A DNA stretch of 5,741 bases from Verrucomicrobiota bacterium (GTDB taxonomy: Bacteria; Verrucomicrobiota; Verrucomicrobiia; Limisphaerales; UBA8199), in contig JAPLUA010000054.1 in the NCBI GenBank assembly GCA_026397855.1, forward strand, positions 1 to 5,741. Reading direction: 5' to 3'. Under the pieces are notes generated by a model. It saw only the letters and a program-made list of their open reading frames with translations, was not told the DNA's origin and did no database searches. This document shows, one piece after another, positions 1 to 4,997 of the stretch (the stretch's first letter is position 1; every line of letters starts with the position of its first letter). A program made the translations under genes and the position numbers.

Positions 1-171
1 CGCGGGACATCCGGCCGGCGTAGGGGTTGGTCAGTGACAAGAGGCGGGTGAGCGTCGGGATCGCATTGGAGAACTCGCCCGCCTGCACGCACAGAAGGCC
101 CTTCTGCAGCAACCCGTCGGGGTTATCCGGGGCGAGCCGCAACTGCTGCTCGGTGACGTGGAGGGCGTTGG
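1..171 (-). repeat. TPR-encoding direct repeat, copy nearest left edge (336-bp period)
   Basis: This stretch matches 337-507 at a constant offset of 336 bp. It encodes residues of the pattern LAPDN..GLLQKGLLC.QAGEFSNAIP.LTRLLSLTN (about 1052-1096 of the membrane/TPR protein), against 940-984 for the other copy. Most differences are single bases. The similarity reaches base 1, so the copy may continue outside the window. Confidence 0.85.
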
Positions 172-3100
172 AGAGGTACTGTTTGTGGTACTGGTTTGCG
201 GCATTGGTGTCGCCCCTGTGGAGAGCGGCTTCCGCCAGGCCCTGGTAGGGCTCGAAGGATGCGGGGAACGCGCGAAGCGCTTCCTGGCAATCGGCCGCTG
301 CCGCGTCCCACTGGCCGCTTTGGGCGTAAGCCTGGGCGCGATACATCCGGCCGGTGTAGATGTTGGTCAGCGACAGCAGGCGCGTGAGCGCCGGGATGGC
401 GTTGGAGAACTCGCCCGCCTGCAAGCACAGAAGGCCCTTCTGCAGCAACACCTCCATGTTATCCGGGGCGAGCTGCAACTGCTGGTCGGTGGCATGGATG
501 GCGTTGGTGTAGCTTCTCAACTGCGCGAAGGCGACCTTGGCCCGGTCCAGCAGGACGGGATCACCGGGGTTGGAGTTCAGCAGACCTTGGAGAATCGCCG
601 CTGCTTTAGCCTGGTTGGTCTTGGCCAGCCACGCTTCGGCTTCCATGAAACCAATTTCTATTTTCTCCTTCGAGCCGAGCAGCTGCAGGCTGGGGTCAGC
701 CTGTATCCTGGTGACAACCTGGAGCGCCCGGTCGGGTTGCTGGCAGCGGATCCACAACTGGCCCAGCAACAGCCAGCCGTTGATGGCCTTGGGTGCCACC
801 GACTGAAGAATCGCCGCTGCCTTAGCCTGGTTGGTCTTGGCCAGCCACACTTTGGCTTCCAGGAATGCAACTCCAGCCTGTTCCTTGGGCCCGATCGGCT
901 GGAGGGCGGGATCAGTCTTGATCTCGGTGGCAACCTGGAGCGCCCGGTCGGGAATCCGGCACTGGTACCAGAACTCGCCCAGCAGGAGCCGCGCGTTGAT
1001 GTCCCTCGGCGCCAGCACTCGAACGCGTTCGAGATGCTGGGCCGCCTGGCGCAACAGCTTTCCCTGCGCATAGGCCAGGCCCAGGTGATAGCAGAAGTTC
1101 GGTTCGTCGATCGGGCCATTGAGGGTCAGGACCTGGTTCCAGTTGCGATACTTGCCAAGGATGTCTTCCTGGGACCTGGCTGGCCCCAGCGTCATTTCCT
1201 GGCCCGCGAGCCGATTGCTGTTGCACTGCAGGTTCACCACGGCAGAAAGGTTGTCCGGGTTTAATTCGATGGCTGTGGCAAAGCAGGGCGTGGCGGCCTG
1301 CCACCGGCCGTGGCGCTGCAGCGTGGCACCCCAGCTATCGAGCGCGATCGAGTACCAGTTCGCCAACATCCGCGCTGAGTCAGGCAGCACCGGGGTGATG
1401 TGTGCCTTCTTCATGAGCCATCCGGCAAAGCCAGGCTTTCCTTGCTCGGCCTCCGTGATCAACCTCGCGAGCGGCCCCGCTTCCGTTTCGATCACGCGCT
1501 TGCAAAACACCTCGCTCTCCGCCAACTCCACCTTGGTGAGCGGTGAGCCGCTGAACGAATTTGTCGGATATGGTTTCAGCTCATAAACAAGGCCGCGCGG
1601 CTGCAAATGGAATTGTTCGGCCAGGTAATCGTAGCTTGGCTGGAGGTAGCAGACACGGTTGCTCTGAGCCAGCCAGGACATCAGGCGAAGGAAGCCGCCC
1701 GCGTCCAGTGCTTGATTCTCCCGGGTTGCCTCCACCGCCGGTTCCGTCCATTGCCTCGGGTAGTTCCTCCGGAGCCAGGCGCGATAGCTTCCGTAAGGCA
1801 AGGCATTTGCGTCCACCGGCACGTAGCGCCCCGCTTTGCCTTCCCGCTCCAGGGCGGCCCGCACAAGCGCCAGGCTGCTTGCATCGTAACTGCAGATCAC
1901 CGCCCCTCCGGGCGGCAACGAGTGCGTCACGAAACCGGCATAGTGTTCAAGCTGGCGCCCGTTCTTCACCCGGATGGTGGGCAGGTTCTTCCAGAGCAGG
2001 CCCGCGAGCGTGATGGCAAGCAGCGCATAAACGAGCTTGGGTGCCGTCCATCGCAACGCGCGCAGGACGGCCTTGCGCCGGCCCGGGTACCCGGTAAAGA
2101 TCAACAGGAAGAAGGCGCTGTAATAGCCGATGCTCAGCGCGCTCAAGTAGTAGAGCGGGAGAAAGGGCAGGCCAACCCCGAGCCTGCGGCCCAACTGACG
2201 CGGGCTGAACGGCGGGTCGAAGGGGATGGAAAGGCAAACCAGCAGCAGGAAGGCATGGGCGACGTAGAAAACGATAGACATGGGGTCAAGCTGCCGGGAG
2301 CTTTCCATGCCCCCGGCTGCGCGCCACCGGATGCTCAGAAACAGCACCGGCGCCAGCGATACTGCCACCAGGAGCAGGGACACATCGCGATTGGCGAGAA
2401 AACACCGGCCTGCCAGCAGCATGATGGTGCTCTTGTAGGCGCCGAGAACTCCGCGGAGGGCCTGCCAAAAGCTCAATGCCGAATCAGGCGAGAACGCCTG
2501 GAGCAGCGGCAGCAGCAGCAGCAGCGACAGCCCGGCCAGCCCGAACAGCATCATCCGCAGGAAGAAGCGGCCATCCGAGGACAGGGCGGGGATCGTTTTC
2601 TTCCACGCAGACGACTCGATGCGCTGCAGGAACCGCACATTGAAGAACTTCAGCTGCCTGCTCCAGATCAGCGCCACTGCGACGAGCGGCACGAAAACCG
2701 CCATCGCCCAACTGTTTGCCAGGGCCAGGCCGCAGACCAGCGCTGCCCGATCCAGCCAGCGGGGTCTCGGATCGCATCGGTATTCCAAGAGGCACCAGAT
2801 CACCGTGGCGAACAGCAGCAGGTCCAGCATTTCGCCGGATGCCGCGGTGGCATTCTCCCAGAAAGTCAGTTGCAGCCCCAAAGCCACGGCGGCCAGTGCC
2901 GGGGCGACCCAGGCGTTGCGCAGGGTCAGCAGCCCGTGTTCGTCCTGCAGCAGCAGGCGCTGCTGCTGCAGTCGATCCTGCGGCAACAGTGCCACCGAGC
3001 GTGCCAGCAGGGCTAGCGTCAGGGATCCGCACACGGCGGCGAAGAGGTTCAGGGCCAGCGGCGTCCAAGGCACCGGCAGCCACTTCACCGGCAACGTCAG

Positions 3101-3289
3101 CAGAAACAGCACGGGCTTTGAAAGCAGCGGCTGCCATTGCCACCGGCTGACCTCCGCAACCAGCGGCAAGCTGTTCAGCGTCAGCCAGCGGCTCAGCGTG
3201 GCCATGTAGATCAGCGCGCCGACGGCTGCGATTGCCCATGGCAAGCCAGCTCGGACGAATCGGCGTTCAGGTTGGGGCGGAATTTCCAT
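1..3289 (-). CDS. GT-C/DUF2723-like multi-spanning membrane protein with C-terminal TPR array (partial, C-terminus beyond left edge)
   Basis: Reading the minus strand from the ATG at 3289 gives 1096 codons with no stop before the left edge, so the C-terminus is missing. Residues 1-13 are basic. Hydrophobic segments follow at roughly 14-31, 58-98, 126-170, 181-210, 245-263, 284-322, 337-356, 372-398 and 416-433. Wording such as FWENATAASGEMLDLLLF (143-160) and LANSWAMAVFVP (190-201) resembles DUF2723 (TMEM260-like) GT-C proteins, which are thought to transfer sugars from polyprenyl-phosphate donors. Residues 434-645 form a soluble region. From about 643 onward there are TPR helices (for example GRWQAATPCFATAIELNPDN, 661-680), which include duplicated units. 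Basic residues at 404-418 before the last membrane segment suggest that the soluble part lies outside the cytoplasm. The start is chosen as the first ATG after an in-frame TAG upstream. A GTG two codons earlier is possible, and no good Shine-Dalgarno is seen for either. The frame is certain, the family likely, and the enzymatic activity unproven. Confidence 0.88.
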   Translation of the reverse strand, partial: MEIPPQPERRFVRAGLPWAIAAVGALIYMATLSRWLTLNSLPLVAEVSRWQWQPLLSKPVLFLLTLPVKWLPVPWTPLALNLFAAVCGSLTLALLARSVALLPQDRLQQQRLLLQDEHGLLTLRNAWVAPALAAVALGLQLTFWENATAASGEMLDLLLFATVIWCLLEYRCDPRPRWLDRAALVCGLALANSWAMAVFVPLVAVALIWSRQLKFFNVRFLQRIESSAWKKTIPALSSDGRFFLRMMLFGLAGLSLLLLLPLLQAFSPDSALSFWQALRGVLGAYKSTIMLLAGRCFLANRDVSLLLVAVSLAPVLFLSIRWRAAGGMESSRQLDPMSIVFYVAHAFLLLVCLSIPFDPPFSPRQLGRRLGVGLPFLPLYYLSALSIGYYSAFFLLIFTGYPGRRKAVLRALRWTAPKLVYALLAITLAGLLWKNLPTIRVKNGRQLEHYAGFVTHSLPPGGAVICSYDASSLALVRAALEREGKAGRYVPVDANALPYGSYRAWLRRNYPRQWTEPAVEATRENQALDAGGFLRLMSWLAQSNRVCYLQPSYDYLAEQFHLQPRGLVYELKPYPTNSFSGSPLTKVELAESEVFCKRVIETEAGPLARLITEAEQGKPGFAGWLMKKAHITPVLPDSARMLANWYSIALDSWGATLQRHGRWQAATPCFATAIELNPDNLSAVVNLQCNSNRLAGQEMTLGPARSQEDILGKYRNWNQVLTLNGPIDEPNFCYHLGLAYAQGKLLRQAAQHLERVRVLAPRDINARLLLGEFWYQCRIPDRALQVATEIKTDPALQPIGPKEQAGVAFLEAKVWLAKTNQAKAAAILQSVAPKAINGWLLLGQLWIRCQQPDRALQVVTRIQADPSLQLLGSKEKIEIGFMEAEAWLAKTNQAKAAAILQGLLNSNPGDPVLLDRAKVAFAQLRSYTNAIHATDQQLQLAPDNMEVLLQKGLLCLQAGEFSNAIPALTRLLSLTNIYTGRMYRAQAYAQSGQWDAAAADCQEALRAFPASFEPYQGLAEAALHRGDTNAANQYHKQYLSNALHVTEQQLRLAPDNPDGLLQKGLLCVQAGEFSNAIPTLTRLLSLTNPYAGRMSR
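337..507 (-). repeat. TPR-encoding direct repeat, second copy (336-bp period)
   Basis: This is the partner of the copy at 1-171, offset by exactly 112 codons, so the reading frame is preserved. The shared DNA includes the stretch encoding QAGEFSNAIP and LLQKGLLC. The similarity fades near 507, where the two copies diverge into different codons. A second, less similar TPR-like unit (residues about 985-1040) lies between the copies, so the duplicated period is a multi-TPR block and not a single 34-residue repeat. Confidence 0.85.
591..1022 (-). repeat. Tandem pair of 216-bp TPR-encoding units (591-806 and 807-1022)
   Basis: Bases 591-642 and 807-858 differ at a single base (605 versus 821). 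Bases 721-734 and 937-950 are also near-identical at the same 216-bp offset. Each unit encodes 72 residues containing PDRALQV, then WLAKTNQAKAAAILQ (815-829 and 887-901 of the protein). The strong conservation at the two cores, with drift between them, suggests an in-frame tandem duplication of a roughly two-TPR block. Confidence 0.88.
2945..2971. repeat. Perfect 12-bp inverted repeat with 3-nt spacer inside the membrane protein gene
   Basis: The arms CTGCAGCAGCAG (2945-2956) and CTGCTGCTGCAG (2960-2971) are exact reverse complements separated by GCG. In the minus-strand gene the element encodes LQQQRLLLQ (residues 107-115), in a loop between two membrane segments. It may be only a by-product of Leu/Gln codon runs, since CTG and CAG are reverse complements of each other. 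Confidence 0.8.
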
Positions 3290-3331
3290 GCGCACACGCC
3301 AGCAAAGGAATGCCTCTGCAGTGACACGGTC

Positions 3332-3361
3332 AGCCTAGCAGCCTCACCTCCGTCGAGGCAA
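3332..3361 (-). promoter_or_regulatory. Weak candidate sigma70-type promoter for the minus-strand membrane/TPR gene
   Basis: On the minus strand, TTGCCT (3361-3356) and TAGGCT (3337-3332) are separated by 18 bp, about 43 bp upstream of the ATG at 3289. They match the consensus at 4/6 and 3/6 positions. This is the best pair I found in the 148-bp divergent region for this direction, but it is weak. Confidence 0.2.
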
Positions 3362-3389
3362 TCTTCTATTTGCCGCGGAGAAATCGCGC

Positions 3390-3418
3390 TTGTCTTCCGG
3401 TCGCAGGTGGCCTATTTA
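3390..3418 (+). promoter_or_regulatory. Candidate sigma70-type promoter for the GT2 glycosyltransferase gene
   Basis: TTGTCT (3390-3395) and TATTTA (3413-3418) are separated by 17 bp, matching the consensus at 4/6 and 3/6 positions. Transcription would begin near 3425, leaving a leader of only about 13 nt before the ATG at 3438. That would exclude the in-frame TTG at 3390 as a start codon. Confidence 0.3.
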
Positions 3419-3437
3419 TCCCCCGGGTTTTAACTGC

Positions 3438-4187
3438 ATGAACCAGACCCTCGTCGTTGTGCCAACTTACAATGAGCGGGAGAATCTTCTTCCGCTCGCG
3501 CAACGTCTTCTCGCTTTGCCAGTCCCCGTGGACATGCTGGTGGTGGATGATAATTCGCCCGATGGCACCGGGAAGCTTGCCGATGAGCTCGCGGCCAAAC
3601 ATCCCTCTATTCACGTCCTGCACCGCACCGAAAAGAACGGTCTGGGCCGGGCCTACATTGCCGGCTTCAAGTGGGCGCTGTCGCGAGGCTACGAGTTCAT
3701 CTTCGAGCTGGATGGCGACTTCTCCCACAACCCGGACGACATCCCCATGTTCCTGGAGGCGGCGCAGAATGCCGACCTGGTGCTCGGCTCGCGTTACATC
3801 AACGGCATCCGCATCATAAACTGGCCCCTGAGCCGCCTGATGCTGAGCAAGTGCGCCGCGACCTACGTCCGGATCATCACCGGGATGCCCATGACGGACC
3901 CGACCGGCGGGTATAAGTGTTTTCGCCGTCGCGCCCTTGAAGCGGGCAAGCTTGAGGATATCCACTCCAATGGCTACAGCTTCCAGGTCGAGATGACCCA
4001 CAAGCTCTGGCGCCAGGGCATGAGGGTTGTTGAGGTGCCCATCATCTTCACCGAGCGGTTTCACGGCCATTCGAAGATGTCCGGCCATATTATCAGCGAG
4101 GCCCTCATCATGGTTTGGCGTTTGTTATTCCAGAACAAGCTGCGCCGCCGACCTGCCTCGCCGCCCCCCCCTGGAGGGCAGAGTTAG
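3438..4187 (+). CDS. Polyprenol-phosphate-mannose synthase-like GT2 glycosyltransferase (Dpm1 family)
   Basis: A complete 249-residue single-domain GT-A glycosyltransferase. Enzymes of this family transfer a sugar, typically mannose from GDP-mannose, to polyprenyl phosphate at the cytoplasmic membrane face. Visible motifs are VVVPTYNERENL (6-17), VVDDNSPDGTG (35-45), NGLGRAYIAGF (67-77), the metal-binding DGD in ELDGDFSHNPDDIP (90-103), GSRYI (117-121), TDPTGGYKCFRRRAL (153-167), GYSFQVEMTHKLW (179-191) and EVPIIFTERFHGHSKMS (199-215). The length fits the catalytic domain alone. There is no GtrA-like or C-terminal membrane domain, and the tail is short, basic and proline-rich. The ATG at 3438 puts the nucleotide-binding strand at residues 4-9, as usual. 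The TTG at 3390 would add 16 residues unlike the family. No strong Shine-Dalgarno is present. It is divergent from the membrane/TPR gene, which may use its lipid-linked product. The exact sugar is not readable from sequence. Confidence 0.93.
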   Translation: MNQTLVVVPTYNERENLLPLAQRLLALPVPVDMLVVDDNSPDGTGKLADELAAKHPSIHVLHRTEKNGLGRAYIAGFKWALSRGYEFIFELDGDFSHNPDDIPMFLEAAQNADLVLGSRYINGIRIINWPLSRLMLSKCAATYVRIITGMPMTDPTGGYKCFRRRALEAGKLEDIHSNGYSFQVEMTHKLWRQGMRVVEVPIIFTERFHGHSKMSGHIISEALIMVWRLLFQNKLRRRPASPPPPGGQS

Positions 4188-4196
4188 AAGATCAGG

Positions 4197-4225
4197 TTGC
4201 GCTGCTCCGGAATCTCATCTAGTAT
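4197..4225 (+). promoter_or_regulatory. Candidate sigma70-type promoter of the tRNA-Arg gene
   Basis: TTGCGC (4197-4202) and TAGTAT (4220-4225) are separated by exactly 17 bp. The -10 element ends 11 bp before the first base of the tRNA, giving a 5' leader of about 5 nt. They match the consensus at 3/6 and 4/6 positions. The placement makes it credible, and it could also drive the adenosyltransferase just downstream. Confidence 0.45.
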
Positions 4226-4236
4226 GAAGCCGATCT

Positions 4237-4313
4237 GCGCGAGTAGCTCAATTGGATAGAGCGTCGGCCTCCGGAGCCGAAGGTTGTGGGTTCGACCCCC
4301 GCCTCGCGCACCA
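4237..4313 (+). tRNA. tRNA-Arg (anticodon CCG)
   Basis: The full cloverleaf can be folded by eye. The acceptor stem is GCGCGAG (4237-4243) with CTCGCGC (4303-4309), all seven pairs. The D stem is GCTC/GAGC (4246-4249, 4259-4262). The anticodon stem is TCGGC/GCCGA (4264-4268, 4276-4280), with loop CTCCGGA placing CCG at 4271-4273. The T stem is GTGGG/CCCGC (4286-4290, 4298-4302) with one T-G wobble and loop TTCGACC. The discriminator base is A4310 and CCA is encoded at 4311-4313. Anticodon CCG reads the Arg codon CGG. It lies 49 bp after the glycosyltransferase stop and 14 nt before the next start codon. Confidence 0.97.
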
Positions 4314-4327
4314 TTCCCTCTTCTTGA

Positions 4328-4861
4328 ATGAGCATTATAACCAGGACCGGAGATCAGGGGAACACCTGCTTAATGTACAAGCGGCAGGTGTCGAAGTGCC
4401 ATCCGCGCGTGGAAGCCTACGGCGCGGTGGATGAGCTCAACGCCGCAGTTGGACTGGCCCGGGCGACCGCCCAGCATGAATTCGTGCGGGAGAACCTCCT
4501 GCCCATTCAGCAGGATCTTGTGGTCCTCATGGGCGAATTGGCGACGGCGGTGGAGGATTTGCCCCGATATGCGAAAGACGGCTACCCCCTGGTCACGGCC
4601 GAAATGGGGGCCGGCCTGGAGCGATTAGTCGGGAAGATTGAGTCGGTCCGCGCCTCCTTCAAAGGCTGGGCCACGCCGGGCGGGAACCTATCATCGGCCT
4701 CGCTGGATGTGGCGCGCACAGTTTGCCGGCGGTCGGAAAGGCGCGTCTGCCGGCTGCAGGAAACCGGGCAGCTTGAGAACTCCGAGATCATGGTTTACCT
4801 GAACCGTTTGTCGGATGCGCTTTGGCTCCTGGCGCGCTGGGTTGAATCAGAGCCGGCTTGA
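4328..4861 (+). CDS. pduO: PduO-type ATP:cob(I)alamin adenosyltransferase
   Basis: A complete 177-residue protein of the PduO/MMAB family. It transfers the 5'-deoxyadenosyl group of ATP to cob(I)alamin to make adenosylcobalamin, acting in the cytosol, usually as a trimer. The N-terminal ATP-binding motif is TRTGDQGNT (5-13), followed by RVEAYGAVDELNAAVGLA (27-44), ARTVCRRSERRV (129-140), and the C-terminal YLNRLSDALWLLARW (157-171). Asp35 and the RR..R cluster match the Asp/Arg elements that shape the active site in this family. Oddities are LMYKRQVSK (15-23) where many homologues have a Gly-rich segment, and Trp114 where many have Phe before the PxGG turn. A TGA directly before the ATG fixes the start, because the next Met (16) would remove TRTGD. 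There is no Shine-Dalgarno, only a pyrimidine-rich 14-nt gap after the tRNA, so it is probably co-transcribed with the tRNA. The product could serve any B12-dependent enzyme, and none is encoded in this window. Confidence 0.93.
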   Translation: MSIITRTGDQGNTCLMYKRQVSKCHPRVEAYGAVDELNAAVGLARATAQHEFVRENLLPIQQDLVVLMGELATAVEDLPRYAKDGYPLVTAEMGAGLERLVGKIESVRASFKGWATPGGNLSSASLDVARTVCRRSERRVCRLQETGQLENSEIMVYLNRLSDALWLLARWVESEPA

Positions 4862-4910
4862 GCCTTTCGAGCGCGATCCCGGCCAGGCTGAAAAAGTCCG
4901 ATTTCTCGGC

Positions 4911-4938
4911 TTGCGCCCGCCCGATCGTTTCTTACATT
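4911..4938 (+). promoter_or_regulatory. Candidate sigma70-type promoter of the EF-G-like gene
   Basis: TTGCGC (4911-4916) and TACATT (4933-4938) are separated by 16 bp. The -35 hexamer is identical to the one proposed for the tRNA. The start point would be near 4945, giving a leader of about 53 nt to the ATG at 4998 or about 20 nt to the alternative ATG at 4965. The -10 matches the consensus at 4/6 positions. Confidence 0.35.
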
Positions 4939-4997
4939 GAGCTTCCGTTTGGGCGTCGGCTCTAATGGGTAACGATCGAAATGGCAGTGAACTATTT

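Noticed and set aside
158..1264. 368-codon plus-strand open frame containing apparent internal protein repeats
   Set aside because: It lies wholly antisense to the 1096-codon minus-strand gene, whose frame gives clear TPR sequence. The repeats are the antisense image of the duplicated TPR units.
1607..3016. 469-codon plus-strand open frame rich in Gln, Arg and Pro
   Set aside because: It is antisense to the membrane domain. Its Gln-rich composition is the complement of Leu CTG codons, and it shows no recognisable domain.
2484..3239. Minus-strand open frame beginning MGNRSRRRADLHG
   Set aside because: It is a shifted frame of the same strand. The frame from 3289 continues through the whole region with hydrophobic segments and family-like motifs.
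3366..4088. 240-codon minus-strand open frame opposite the glycosyltransferase
   Set aside because: It is an antisense shadow. The plus strand carries all the GT2 motifs in the correct order.
4153..4181. CTGCC/GGCAG inverted repeat around the end of the glycosyltransferase gene, considered as a terminator
   Set aside because: It has only 5 bp with a long loop and no following T-run, and it overlaps the final coding codons.
4291..4313. tRNA-Arg 3' end as an integration (attachment) site
   Set aside because: There is no second copy of the tRNA 3' end, no integrase gene and no compositional break in the window.
4252..4434. Short plus-strand open frame starting inside the tRNA
   Set aside because: It overlaps the tRNA and the start of the adenosyltransferase in another frame, with no family resemblance.
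4862..4964. Possible intrinsic terminator after the adenosyltransferase gene
   Set aside because: The only inverted repeat noticed (CCGA/TCGG around 4899-4910) has 4 bp and no T-tract.
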